A stretch of DNA of 64,000 nt, taken from Macrococcoides caseolyticum. GTDB taxonomy: Bacteria; Bacillota; Bacilli; Staphylococcales; Staphylococcaceae. The notes under the pieces are model-generated. The model had not been told where the DNA came from. It did no database searches and worked only from the letters and a program-made list of their open reading frames with translations. Positions 25,669 to 34,221 of this stretch are shown here, piece by piece. Both the position numbers and the translations under genes were made by a program. The stretch covers positions 62,001 to 126,000 of the forward strand of contig NZ_JAHCPS010000001.1 of assembly GCF_021366795.1 (NCBI RefSeq). The letters run 5' to 3'. How positions within the stretch are numbered: the stretch's first letter is position 1; every line of letters starts with the position of its first letter.

Positions 25669-28249
25669 ATGCATTAAATGTTACGCCTGATTCAGTTTTA
25701 TCCACTTTAATCGTCGTTCCTTCTGGAAAATCTTCTTTAATCAGTAGTCTTGCAAGTGGTGTTTCAATTTCTTTTTGTACGAATCGTTTTAATGGACGTG
25801 CACCAAATTGAGGCTCATAAGCAGTATCCGCAATCCATTGTTTGATACCTTCTGTTAAGAGGACATTAACGCCTCGACCTGCAAGACGCATATTTAATTC
25901 ACGTACAATTTTATCTACAATAAATGTCATATCGTTTCTGCTTAATGGTTTAAACAGAACAATATCATCCATACGATTTAAAATTTCCGGTTTGAAATGA
26001 AGATGAAGTGCATCCATAACATTATTACGTGCTTCAGCTGTAATTTCATCATTTTCAATACCATCGAGTAAATATTGTGAACCTATATTACTTGTCATAA
26101 TGATAATTGTATTTTTAAAATCAACGACACGACCTTTTGAATCTGTTAATCGACCTTCGTCAAGCAGTTGTAATAACACGTTGAATACATCGCTATGTGC
26201 CTTTTCAATCTCATCTAATAGTAATACTGTATACGGATTACGACGTACCGCTTCCGTTAATTGTCCACCCTCTTCATGACCAATATAACCTGGAGGCGCA
26301 CCAATTAAACGAGACACTGCATGTTTCTCCATATATTCACTCATATCAATTCTAACCATATGTTTCTCTGAATCAAATAATGTACTGGCTAATGTTTTCG
26401 CGAGTTCAGTCTTACCGACCCCAGTTGGTCCTAAGAATAAGAAACTACCGATTGGACGATTTGGATCTTTAATCCCTGCACGCGCACGTACTACAGCATC
26501 AGCAACTAAATCAACCGCTTCATCTTGTCCAACGACACGTTCATGTAGTATTTCAGAAAGTTTCAGTAATTTTTCTTTCTCAGATTCAACAAGTTTACTT
26601 ACAGGAATACCTGTCCATTGTGAGACGATATAACCAATTTCTTCTTCAGTGACAACCTCTCGAATTAAGCGATCCGTACCTTTCGTTTCTTCTATTAAAT
26701 TATCTTCAAGTTCAGCAAGTTCCTTTTCGATTTGTGGAATCTTACCATATTGTAATTCAGAAGCTTTACCCAAGTCATAGTTACTTTGCGCTTCTTCTAA
26801 TGCTGTACGATACTGATCCAGTTCAGCACGCTTTTCCTGAACAACGCTAATTTGTGCTTTCTCACGTTCTACACGTACTTGTAATGATTGTTGCTTTTCT
26901 TTCTCATCTGCAAGCTCACGTTGTAATTCGGCTAAACGATTTTGACTCTTACTATCAGTTTCATTCTTTAATGCTTTCTCTTCAATTTCAAGTTGAAGTA
27001 CGCGACGATTCACTGCATCCAGTTCTGTTGGATTGGATCCCATTTCTGTACGAATTGTTGCACAAGCCTGATCGACTAAATCAATTGCTTTATCCGGTAA
27101 GAATCTGTCTGTAATGTAACGGTCTGATAACTCAGCTGCAGCTACGAGTGCTGTATCTTGAATTCTTACACCGTGATGCACTTCGTAACGTTCTTTTAAT
27201 CCACGTAAGATTGAAATCGTATCTTCTAAGTCTGGTTCAGCAACATTGACCTTCTGGAATCGACGTTCTAATGCTGAATCTTTCTCAATGTATTGACGGT
27301 ATTCATTAAGTGTTGTTGCACCAATACAATGTAATTCTCCACGCGCAAGCATTGGTTTTAACATATTCCCTGCATCCATCGCACCATCCGTCTTACCTGC
27401 GCCGACTAACATGTGAATCTCATCGATAAATAAAATAATTTTTCCATCTGAATCTTTTACTTCTTTTAAAACGGCTTTTAATCGTTCTTCAAACTCACCA
27501 CGGAATTTCGCACCTGCAACAAGTGCTGATAGGTCAAGTTCAAAAATTGTTTTATCCAGTAATGCATCAGGGACATCTTTTTTGACGATACGTTGTGCTA
27601 AACCTTCAACAATTGCTGTTTTACCGACACCAGGCTCACCAATTAAAATTGGATTATTCTTTGTTTTACGACTTAAAATACGGATTGTATTACGTACTTC
27701 TTCATCACGTCCAATAACAGGATCCATCTTACCATTTCTTACTTCTTCAACTAAGTCACGACCATATTTCTTTAATACTTCATATTGAACTTCCGGGTTT
27801 TGTGTTGTCACATGATTTCCCCCTCTAATTTGATTTATCACTTCTTTTATTACTTCTGATTTATTGCCTACATAATCTTTTGTAAGTTGATGTGTTTTAA
27901 CTGCTGCAAGTATGATATGTTCAACAGAAATAAATTGATCTTCCATTTCTGTCATCAAACTTTCTGCCGAGTTTAACAATGTACTTAAGCCATTACTTAA
28001 ATACTGACCATATTGTACATTCCCTTCCACGCGAGGATATTTCTTTAACTGTTCATCCAGTAAATTTCCATATGCTTTTATATCAATATTACTACGCTCA
28101 AACACTGTATTTAACATACTATCACTTTGCAATACAAATTGTTTCAATAAGTTCTCAACTTCAATGGACTGTAACTTTTCTTCCACTGCATTACTTTGTG
28201 CAAATTCTATAGCAGCTTGAACATTATATGTCATTTTGTCGATATTCAT
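25667..28249 (-). CDS. clpB: ATP-dependent disaggregase ClpB
   Basis: Hsp100 chaperone of 860 residues that dissolves protein aggregates with DnaK. Order: N-domain (1-150), first AAA+ ring (Walker [18 protein letters not shown], Walker [15 protein letters not shown]), a coiled-coil middle domain (about 410-520) and a second AAA+ ring ([25 protein letters not shown]). No ClpP-binding IGL/F loop is apparent, as expected for ClpB. A promoter and a CtsR box lie just upstream, consistent with heat-shock control. AGAGGTGAAAG precedes the ATG. Confidence 0.97.
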   Translation of the reverse strand: MNIDKMTYNVQAAIEFAQSNAVEEKLQSIEVENLLKQFVLQSDSMLNTVFERSNIDIKAYGNLLDEQLKKYPRVEGNVQYGQYLSNGLSTLLNSAESLMTEMEDQFISVEHIILAAVKTHQLTKDYVGNKSEVIKEVINQIRGGNHVTTQNPEVQYEVLKKYGRDLVEEVRNGKMDPVIGRDEEVRNTIRILSRKTKNNPILIGEPGVGKTAIVEGLAQRIVKKDVPDALLDKTIFELDLSALVAGAKFRGEFEERLKAVLKEVKDSDGKIILFIDEIHMLVGAGKTDGAMDAGNMLKPMLARGELHCIGATTLNEYRQYIEKDSALERRFQKVNVAEPDLEDTISILRGLKERYEVHHGVRIQDTALVAAAELSDRYITDRFLPDKAIDLVDQACATIRTEMGSNPTELDAVNRRVLQLEIEEKALKNETDSKSQNRLAELQRELADEKEKQQSLQVRVEREKAQISVVQEKRAELDQYRTALEEAQSNYDLGKASELQYGKIPQIEKELAELEDNLIEETKGTDRLIREVVTEEEIGYIVSQWTGIPVSKLVESEKEKLLKLSEILHERVVGQDEAVDLVADAVVRARAGIKDPNRPIGSFLFLGPTGVGKTELAKTLASTLFDSEKHMVRIDMSEYMEKHAVSRLIGAPPGYIGHEEGGQLTEAVRRNPYTVLLLDEIEKAHSDVFNVLLQLLDEGRLTDSKGRVVDFKNTIIIMTSNIGSQYLLDGIENDEITAEARNNVMDALHLHFKPEILNRMDDIVLFKPLSRNDMTFIVDKIVRELNMRLAGRGVNVLLTEGIKQWIADTAYEPQFGARPLKRFVQKEIETPLARLLIKEDFPEGTTIKVDKTESGVTFNA

Positions 28250-28267
28250 ACTTTCACCTCTTATAAG

Positions 28268-28284
28268 TTTGACCTTCTTTGACT
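28268..28284 (-). promoter_or_regulatory. CtsR operator of clpB
   Basis: The minus strand reads AGTCAAAGAAGGTCAAA, an exact match to the CtsR pattern RGTCAAANANRGTCAAA. It lies between the promoter and the ribosome site. Confidence 0.88.
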
Positions 28285-28292
28285 ATAATATT

Positions 28293-28321
28293 ATTATAAT
28301 GCCATTAGTGGAAAAATACAA
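28293..28321 (-). promoter_or_regulatory. Promoter of clpB
   Basis: On the minus strand TTGTAT (28316-28321), 17-base spacer, TATAAT (28293-28298). The CtsR box begins about 8 bases downstream, covering the likely transcription start. Confidence 0.7.
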
Positions 28322-28379
28322 ATTAAAAAAATCAAATATCGAAACAATAGCATATTTTAATTTTTTACAAAATATTGTG

Positions 28380-28388
28380 TGATATAAT
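28380..28388 (+). promoter_or_regulatory. Extended -10 promoter of fnr
   Basis: TGATATAAT is a perfect extended -10 (TGnTATAAT) 18 bases before the annotated fnr ATG. No good -35 is seen, as is common for extended -10 promoters. Confidence 0.55.
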
Positions 28389-28405
28389 TAGACTAATTAA
28401 TAAAG

Positions 28406-29116
28406 ATGCGGGTGATACATTTGGTACATGCAGAATACCATGAAGCAATCAGTATAATAAATTATATAACTGAAGAAGGTAAGCTCGAAACATTTGATCA
28501 AAATCAATATATTTATCAAGCTGAAGATATAGCGAATGCCATCTACGTTATCAAGAGTGGTAATGTAGTGATTCATCGCGTTCTGGAAGATGGTAAAGAA
28601 TTCTCACTTAAATTACTCGGACCTAGAAATATCTTTGGTGCAACGACTTTATTTTGTGGTCATAAGAAACATTCGCTCTTTGCGAAAGCAAAGTCAAAAG
28701 TTTCAGTTTATAAGCTAGATATCGAACAATTCGAAAATGCTATATTAAATGATGAAGTATTGAATTATGAATGGTTATTATGGATACAAAATGAAAACGA
28801 GAAGCATGAATATAAATTAAGAGATTTGTATACATTAGGAAAAAAAGGTGCAGTATACTCTACCCTTATTCGTCTCTCTAATACATATGGCGTGCCCACA
28901 GACGATGGTATACAATTAAATATTGATATGACTAATAATGAACTTGCTAACTTCGGAGGAACAACACGTGAAGGTGTGAATCGCATCATTAGTGAATTAA
29001 AATCGAAGGAAATCATCTCTACAAAAGGTAAACGTATTACCATAAAAGATATCGATTACTTAAAAACACAAATCAATTGTGAGAACTGCCCAATCAATAT
29101 ATGTAAAATGGAATAA
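28406..29116 (+). CDS. fnr: Fnr-type Crp family regulator with C-terminal iron-sulfur motif
   Basis: Crp/Fnr transcription factor of 236 residues. An N-terminal cyclic-nucleotide-like beta-roll (about 25-120, YVIKSGNVVIHRVLEDGKEF) leads through a dimer helix to a helix-turn-helix with TNNELANFGGTTREGVNRII. The C-terminus ends CENCPINICKME: C225-x2-C228-x4-C233. In Bacillus subtilis Fnr the [4Fe-4S] cluster is held by this same pattern plus Asp141, and the equivalent Asp140 is present in LRDLYTLGKKGA. So this is a genuine oxygen-sensing Fnr, unlike ArcR. The ATG at 28406 has little ribosome site. A TTG at 28421 lies behind GGGTGAT and may be the true start, shortening it by five residues. It likely controls anaerobic genes. 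Confidence 0.9.
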   Translation: MRVIHLVHAEYHEAISIINYITEEGKLETFDQNQYIYQAEDIANAIYVIKSGNVVIHRVLEDGKEFSLKLLGPRNIFGATTLFCGHKKHSLFAKAKSKVSVYKLDIEQFENAILNDEVLNYEWLLWIQNENEKHEYKLRDLYTLGKKGAVYSTLIRLSNTYGVPTDDGIQLNIDMTNNELANFGGTTREGVNRIISELKSKEIISTKGKRITIKDIDYLKTQINCENCPINICKME

Positions 29117-29237
29117 CCAAGGCTGTCTGAAATGCGTTTAGGACCGAACAAATTGGAAGCAATCCTAAGAAATCGCTCTTTGATTTCGCATGGATTGCTG
29201 AAATTTGACGAGGTCCTGCATTGAAGACGCTGTTTAA
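29117..29237 (+). repeat. Structured intergenic repeat, copy 1
   Basis: Starts with GGCTGTCTGAAATGCGTTTA (29121) and ends with GACGCTGTTTAA. It folds on itself: AATGC 29131-29135 with GCATT 29218-29222, GGACC 29141-29145 with GGTCC 29212-29216, AAATT with AATTT, AGCAATCC 29158-29165 with GGATTGCT 29192-29199, and GAAATC 29169-29174 with GATTTC 29182-29187. It lies between fnr and its terminator. Confidence 0.8.
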
Positions 29238-29244
29238 GAAGAGA

Positions 29245-29386
29245 GGCTGTCGAAAGGGCGCTTACACGCAAGTAAACTGGAGACAAAGCTGAAAAATCGC
29301 TTTTTGATTTTGAGGGATTTGTTGAAGTTTACCTGGCGTGTGCCCTTGAGACGCCGTTTAACCAAGGCTGTCTGAAATGCGTTTAG
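29245..29386 (+). repeat. Structured intergenic repeat, copy 2, plus a third truncated head
   Basis: Copy 2 runs from GGCTGTCGAAAGGGCG (29245) to GACGCCGTTTAA (29361). Same fold as copy 1 with different bases: AAGGG 29254-29258 with CCCTT 29343-29347, ACACGC 29264-29269 with GCGTGT 29336-29341, GTAAACT 29272-29278 with AGTTTAC 29326-29332, AAAATC 29293-29298 with GATTTT 29306-29311. A third copy begins at 29366 but stops after its first 21 bases, at the terminator. Confidence 0.8.
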
Positions 29387-29396
29387 CCCTAAAACA

Positions 29397-29432
29397 AACA
29401 TTGCCGGATACGCTATGTATCCGGCAATGTTT
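29397..29432. terminator. Bidirectional terminator between fnr and the SufT-like gene
   Basis: Arms AACATTGCCGGATAC/GTATCCGGCAATGTT around GCTAT, T-rich on the plus side and A-rich on the other, between convergent genes. Confidence 0.9.
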
Positions 29433-29447
29433 ATTTTGAGAAATATT

Positions 29448-29756
29448 TTAAGATACACCTAATGCGATTTTCGCATAACGGCTCATCATATCTTTAGACC
29501 ATACGGGTGTCCAGACGATGTTGACATCAACATCCTTGACTTCTGGTAATTCCCCTAATGCAGTCTTAACCTGATCAATAATTTGTGGTCCCATTGGACA
29601 ACCCATTGATGTTAACGTCATTTCGACAGTCACTAATCCATCATCATCCATCTCTACATGATACACAAGACCTAAGTTAACGATATCTATACCTAATTCA
29701 GGGTCAATTACATTCTCTAAAGCACCCATAATACTATCTTTCATTGCTTCTTCCAT
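29448..29756 (-). CDS. sufT: MIP18/DUF59 metal-sulfur cluster assembly factor (SufT/YitW-like)
   Basis: Protein of 102 residues. The DUF59 fold is plain: MGALENVIDPELGIDIVNLG, TLTSMGCPMGPQI with the conserved Cys, and VNIVWTPVWSKDMMSRYAKI. In staphylococci the homologue SufT helps deliver iron-sulfur clusters, above all under high demand. It is encoded next to clpB and cdr in that genus, as here. A single gene divergent from the HAD phosphatase gene. Its neighbour fnr encodes a protein that itself needs a [4Fe-4S] cluster, which may be coincidence. Confidence 0.9.
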   Translation of the reverse strand: MEEAMKDSIMGALENVIDPELGIDIVNLGLVYHVEMDDDGLVTVEMTLTSMGCPMGPQIIDQVKTALGELPEVKDVDVNIVWTPVWSKDMMSRYAKIALGVS

Positions 29757-29860
29757 TTATATCACCTCAATCTTTGTTATAATCTTAATATATCAAAAAT
29801 CAATCCCTTTTCATATCAATAAATTGTGACAATTGATAATGAAAATCATTTAAAGGAGCT

Positions 29861-30676
29861 ATGACTTTGGAACAGCATTTAATTTGTTTAGATTTAGATG
29901 GTACTTTATTAAATAAAAATCAGGAAATCACCCCATATACTAAAGAGGTAATAAAAAAAGTTCAGGCGTTGGGTCACAAGTTTATGATTTCAACTGGTCG
30001 TCCTTACAGAGCAAGTCAAATATACTATACTGAACTTGGTCTTGATACGCCGATTGTTAATTTCAATGGTGCTTTTGTTCATCATCCAAAAGATATGACC
30101 TTTGAAACATTCCATCAGCCACTTGAATACGCGATAGCCCGTGAAATATTTGAAAAAATTCCTCATTTAAATATTCAAAATATCGTTGCAGAAGTGAAAG
30201 ATCATGTTTACCTTCATTACCATGACGAATATTTATTTGAAGGTTTCAGCATGGGGAATCCTTTAATTGAGGTTGGTAATTTATTAGATAGTATCAAAGA
30301 GCCACCAACGTCCATTTTAATTCAAGCTGAAGAAATCGAAATACCAAATATTTATAAGCATCTGGATCAAGTATATGCTGAACATTTAGAGCATCGTCGC
30401 TGGGGCGCACCTTTCCCTGTTATTGAGATTGTTAAAAAGGGTATTAATAAAGCAGTAGGTGTTCAAATTGCTATGGATTATTTAAACATTAAGCGTGAAA
30501 ATACAATCGCATTTGGTGATGAAGACAATGATCATGAAATGATTGAATTTGTCGGTACTGGTGTAGCAATGGGAAATGCGATTCAACAATTAAAAGACAT
30601 TTCAGATGTTGTCACTGATACAAACAACGAAGATGGCATCGGGAAATACCTGGCACAATACTTTAATATAGAATAG
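29861..30676 (+). CDS. Cof-type HAD phosphatase
   Basis: Haloacid-dehalogenase phosphatase of 271 residues. Motif I is CLDLDGTLL, motif II the Thr/Ser in MISTGRPYRA, motif III the Lys in KGINKAVGV and motif IV AFGDEDNDHEMIEFVG. A C2B-type cap lies between motifs II and III. The closest Bacillus type is YitU, one of the phosphatases acting on a riboflavin precursor, but HAD specificity cannot be read from sequence. The ATG at 29861 is only 2-3 bases from AAAGGAG; a TTG at 29867 has better spacing and would remove two residues. It is followed by cdr after 11 bases, probably as an operon. Confidence 0.88.
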   Translation: MTLEQHLICLDLDGTLLNKNQEITPYTKEVIKKVQALGHKFMISTGRPYRASQIYYTELGLDTPIVNFNGAFVHHPKDMTFETFHQPLEYAIAREIFEKIPHLNIQNIVAEVKDHVYLHYHDEYLFEGFSMGNPLIEVGNLLDSIKEPPTSILIQAEEIEIPNIYKHLDQVYAEHLEHRRWGAPFPVIEIVKKGINKAVGVQIAMDYLNIKRENTIAFGDEDNDHEMIEFVGTGVAMGNAIQQLKDISDVVTDTNNEDGIGKYLAQYFNIE

Positions 30677-30687
30677 AGGGGATGTTC

Positions 30688-32007
30688 ATGAAAGTTATCG
30701 TCGTTGGTGCAGTCGCAGGTGGTGCGACCGTTGCATCACAATTAAGACGGATAAGTGATGCGGAAATCACTGTATATGAAAAGGATCGCGATATGAGTTT
30801 TGCCAATTGCGGCTTACCTTATTATATCGGTACGTCCATTTCAAATCGCAATGCATTAATCTCAACTACGCCCGCTGATTTTAAGGCACAAAAAAATATT
30901 ACTGTTAAAACCTATCATGAAGTGATTGCAATTGATGCAGAAAAAAAACAAATCACTGTTAAGGATCATACGCACAACACGACTTTTAATGATGATTTTG
31001 ATTATTTGATTTTATCACCAGGTGCACGTCAAACATCACTACCCGTGCTTGATGCGCCACATGTGTTCTCAATGCGTAACCTTGAAGATACTGATAAAAT
31101 AGAAAACTTTATACAAACACATGGCGTTAAAAATGTCCTCGTGGTCGGTGCCGGTTATATTAGCCTTGAATTAGTTGAGAGTTTATCACTTCGCGGTCTT
31201 GATGTTACACTCGTTCATCGCAGTGAACATTTATTAAAGGCTGTAGATCAAGCGATGACGCGTCATATTCCAGACATATTAACAGCACATCATGTGCGTG
31301 TTTTATTAAACGATGAAGTAAAAGCGTTAGAGGGAAAAAAAGTTCACTTAAAATCTGGCCGTCATTTTGAATATGACATGATTATCTCAGCACTCGGTAT
31401 AACGCCTAATACTGATTTTATCAAGTCGAGTGATATTAAAATTACTGAAAGTGGCCATATTAAAGTCAATGAATATTTTGAAACGAATTATCCATACATT
31501 TATGCGCTAGGTGACGCTATTGAGACTAGATATCGCCACGTTGATGCGCCAGCACAAATTGCACTCGCATGGGGGACACATCGTGCTGCAAACATTATTG
31601 CTAAGAATATCGTCCAACCAAAATCCATTTCATTTAAAGGATTGCTCGGTACGAATATCATCCGATTATTTGATACAACGTTTGCAAGTACAGGTGTAAC
31701 ACCTGATTTATTACAATCATTTGATTATGAAGTTGTCACACAAACACAAAAACAGCACGCAGGCTACATGCCTGGTGCTGAACCCATCACATTAACTGTC
31801 TATTATGACAAACATACACGTCACATATTACGTGCAAGTGCATACGGGAAATCTGGTGTGGATAAACGCATTGATATCATCGCAACTGCAATGATTGGTC
31901 ACCTTACTGTTGATGACTTAAAAGATATAGAAGTAGCCTATAGTCCGGTTTACAGTAGTCCAAAGGATATCGTTAATATGATTGGCTATAAAGCAGAGCA
32001 AAAATAA
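30688..32007 (+). CDS. cdr: Coenzyme A disulfide reductase
   Basis: NADPH-dependent flavoenzyme of 439 residues that keeps CoA, the main low-molecular thiol of staphylococci beside bacillithiol, in reduced form. The N-terminal FAD motif is VIVVGAVAGGATVASQLRR. The single active-site cysteine is C41 in MSFANCGLPYYIG, and the NAD(P)H motif is VLVVGAGYISLE. The second FAD motif YIYALGDAIE and the C-terminal dimer domain are complete. The ATG at 30688-30690 is correctly spaced from AGAGGGG; the one at 30682 touches it. Cotranscribed with the HAD gene. Confidence 0.94.
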   Translation: MKVIVVGAVAGGATVASQLRRISDAEITVYEKDRDMSFANCGLPYYIGTSISNRNALISTTPADFKAQKNITVKTYHEVIAIDAEKKQITVKDHTHNTTFNDDFDYLILSPGARQTSLPVLDAPHVFSMRNLEDTDKIENFIQTHGVKNVLVVGAGYISLELVESLSLRGLDVTLVHRSEHLLKAVDQAMTRHIPDILTAHHVRVLLNDEVKALEGKKVHLKSGRHFEYDMIISALGITPNTDFIKSSDIKITESGHIKVNEYFETNYPYIYALGDAIETRYRHVDAPAQIALAWGTHRAANIIAKNIVQPKSISFKGLLGTNIIRLFDTTFASTGVTPDLLQSFDYEVVTQTQKQHAGYMPGAEPITLTVYYDKHTRHILRASAYGKSGVDKRIDIIATAMIGHLTVDDLKDIEVAYSPVYSSPKDIVNMIGYKAEQK

Positions 32008-32026
32008 AATACAATAAATAGATTAA

Positions 32027-32073
32027 AAAAGTAGCGAATTGCATCAACGCTTGTTGATTGCTTCGCTACTTTT
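32027..32073. terminator. Bidirectional terminator after cdr
   Basis: Arms AAAAGTAGCGAA/TTCGCTACTTTT with inner CAAC/GTTG pairing and flanking A/T runs, between cdr and the convergent amylase-like gene. Confidence 0.9.
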
Positions 32074-32076
32074 CTT

Positions 32077-33492
32077 TTATGCTTTTGATTTTCTACTTTG
32101 TTCTGCTAAATATTTTTTGCGATTACGTGTTGCACCAATTATAAATGCTGTAAATAAAACGATGATTGTACCTGCTGCGATTAAATAACCATTATTAAAC
32201 CCTTGGTTTGGGACAATCGCGTAAAGTTCTGCTTCTTCACGATTTGTAATCAATGAGAATTGTTTATCTTTATTTCGAACTTTGTCACCAATTAATAAGC
32301 CACTTAACATCTTATCTTCTGGGATGGTTTGATGATTTAACGTAATATTTGTAGCTTTACTCGTATTATTCATATTAAATATGAAATCTACTTTAGCAGT
32401 ATCAAAATAAATTAACTGATGACCATCTTTATTATAAATGACTTGAGAAGTCCCGTTAAACATCTCTTCATATTTCTTAAACACTGCACTTGTCACTTCT
32501 AAGTATTCAATTACTTCTTTATCTACACGGAAATCTAATAACTGATGAATGTCTGGTGCTTTATCGCCATTCATTGCAATCTCTGTACCATAAGTCATAC
32601 TCACAGGTTGCTTTTGAACCATTAAATAACTCATCAGTTGTTTAATACGTGTCCCTGGGAACATATTTTCTTCCGCTGCATAATGCGTGAATCGCGGCAT
32701 AAAGAAATTATCTGCTGCTAACATTTCATTTGGCGCATACTGTTCTGGAATTACTTGGTCTGTTGTTTTAAAAGCATGTGCCAATTTTTCTGTTGTTGAT
32801 AACTTCTGAATATGCTTAAAGCCACTGACTTTTATATCTTCATTTAATATCGCTATGGTTTCAATATGGTCAGGTAAAAATGTTTGCGCATCAATACCCT
32901 CCTGCATTGCATAGATTGACACACCATCAATTTCATATTGATCAACAAATTTTGAAATCGCTGCTTTATATTTTTTCTGGTTAGCAGGTGACTTTAAATC
33001 GATTATTTTTTCTGATTTAAAATAATCTTTTTGTACATTATTCATCGCAATATCTGTTGTTGCTGTGAATCCCTCTGTCGCCACCGTCGGCATATCTACA
33101 ATGACCTTCATACCTTTTTCATGGGCTAATTTCACCATCTTTTTAAAACTTTTCTCGCCACCGTATACTTCATCAATATGTTCATAATTTTTTATTTTGT
33201 ATCCTAAATAATCATTTTGATGTTTATCAAATACAGGGGATAGATGTATCGTATTAAAGCCCATTTTCTTAATATAATCCATCTTATTGATAATACCGTT
33301 AAAATCACCACCATAAGGTAACTGATTATCTTTGTCATTATGAATATGTTTGTTATTTGACTCCAGGCCGTTCATAAAACGATCGATGATTAAACTATAA
33401 ATACGTAAATCATTATCTTTTGCTGCGTGTACATTGTCCCCATAACTGAACAACAATAATATAACAGCTATGATTGTCATCATTTTCTTCAT
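32077..33492 (-). CDS. Membrane-anchored alpha-amylase-fold protein lacking the usual catalytic residues
   Basis: Protein of 471 residues with a signal peptide (MKKMMTIIAVILLLFSYG, cleavage near HAA), a GH13-like barrel and a C-terminal anchor (YLIAAGTIIVLFTAFIIGA followed by basic residues). The barrel start is clear: YSLIIDRFMNG, LPYGGDFNGIINKMDYIKKM, GFNTIHLSPVF and KGMKVIVDMPTVA. But conserved region II reads DGVSIYA (189-195), where the family has DGFRxD: the Arg is Ser192 and the nucleophile Asp is Tyr194. Region IV has THY (269-271) where HD is expected. So it is probably not a normal glycosidase and may bind glycans or serve a wall role. It is a single gene between two terminators. 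Confidence 0.82.
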   Translation of the reverse strand: MKKMMTIIAVILLLFSYGDNVHAAKDNDLRIYSLIIDRFMNGLESNNKHIHNDKDNQLPYGGDFNGIINKMDYIKKMGFNTIHLSPVFDKHQNDYLGYKIKNYEHIDEVYGGEKSFKKMVKLAHEKGMKVIVDMPTVATEGFTATTDIAMNNVQKDYFKSEKIIDLKSPANQKKYKAAISKFVDQYEIDGVSIYAMQEGIDAQTFLPDHIETIAILNEDIKVSGFKHIQKLSTTEKLAHAFKTTDQVIPEQYAPNEMLAADNFFMPRFTHYAAEENMFPGTRIKQLMSYLMVQKQPVSMTYGTEIAMNGDKAPDIHQLLDFRVDKEVIEYLEVTSAVFKKYEEMFNGTSQVIYNKDGHQLIYFDTAKVDFIFNMNNTSKATNITLNHQTIPEDKMLSGLLIGDKVRNKDKQFSLITNREEAELYAIVPNQGFNNGYLIAAGTIIVLFTAFIIGATRNRKKYLAEQSRKSKA

Positions 33493-33576
33493 ATTAATAA
33501 CCTCACTTTAGTCGTTACTTTTGATTATACTAAAATAAACCCTTCATTGGGGAAATTTCATAAAAATTTCACGAAA

Positions 33577-33606
33577 CAAAAAGAGCCTCATTCATATGAG
33601 ACTCTT
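33577..33606 (-). terminator. Terminator of yisL
   Basis: Arms AAGAGCCTCAT/ATGAGACTCTT around TCAT, T-rich tail on the minus strand, just after the yisL stop. Confidence 0.8.
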
Positions 33607-33615
33607 AAAGCATTA

Positions 33616-34002
33616 TTATTTAAACATTCCTGTAATTGGACCTAATGGTAAATGTACACCTAAACCAATTGTAATCAGCGCAACGACAATTACAGCATAG
33701 AAGAAATTGCGAGATGGTTTCTTTCGCTTCTTACGCGCTATCGTCACTTCCATTAATGCAATGACTGCTAAACCAAATAAGAATTTAAAACCATATAACA
33801 TTGCATCAGCACCCATCGCTTTAAAGAAAATATAACATCCACTGAATAAAGCGAGTAATGCAAATACTCTAAGTAACATCATAAGTGGTTTAAAATATTT
33901 ACTAGGTCCTAATCGATCTGAAAAATTTTCATAAGCCGCAAAAAAGACAATTAATAAAACTACCCAGCTCATGATGTGTAAATGTAACATACCTGTTATC
34001 AC
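33616..34002 (-). CDS. yisL: DUF1516 family membrane protein (YisL-like)
   Basis: Integral membrane protein of about 128 residues with four helices: LHIMSWVVLLIVFFAAYENF, MLLRVFALLALFSGCYIFF, KFLFGLAVIALMEVTIA and FYAVIVVALITIGLGVHL. The LHIMSWVV start and GLGVHLPLG end match Bacillus YisL as I recall it. The frame is open 15 codons upstream. A GTG at 34000-34002 lies 7-9 bases after GGGGGAA and best fits the family N-terminus; an ATG four codons later is also possible. It sits next to yisK, as in Bacillus. Function unknown. Confidence 0.8.
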   Translation of the reverse strand: MITGMLHLHIMSWVVLLIVFFAAYENFSDRLGPSKYFKPLMMLLRVFALLALFSGCYIFFKAMGADAMLYGFKFLFGLAVIALMEVTIARKKRKKPSRNFFYAVIVVALITIGLGVHLPLGPITGMFK

Positions 34003-34156
34003 TATTTGTTCCCCCATTCTATAATTCATTCTCATATAGTTTACCATAGATTATAAAATGAAGTGAAGCATACGTCTATCCATTATCGACTTTCATTCAT
34101 TTTATATGTTACATGATCGTATTTATTTGATTCACTTGATCGATATCATAAAAAAA

Positions 34157-34194
34157 AAACATACTAAGATTAAGCTACACATCCTAGTATGTTT
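34157..34194 (-). terminator. Terminator of the yisK-like gene
   Basis: Arms AAACATACTA/TAGTATGTTT with T9 on the minus strand, 28 bases after the stop. Confidence 0.8.
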
Positions 34195-34221
34195 ATAAGT
34201 ATAAAACGAATATATTGCCTA

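Noticed and set aside
29117-29386. Integron-like attC sites
   Set aside because: The long paired stems and a GTTTAAC end are reminiscent, but there is no GTTRRRY core pair, no cassette genes and no integrase in the window.
29117-29386. STAR-type staphylococcal repeats or CRISPR
   Set aside because: No GC-rich STAR core and no regular short repeats with unique spacers.
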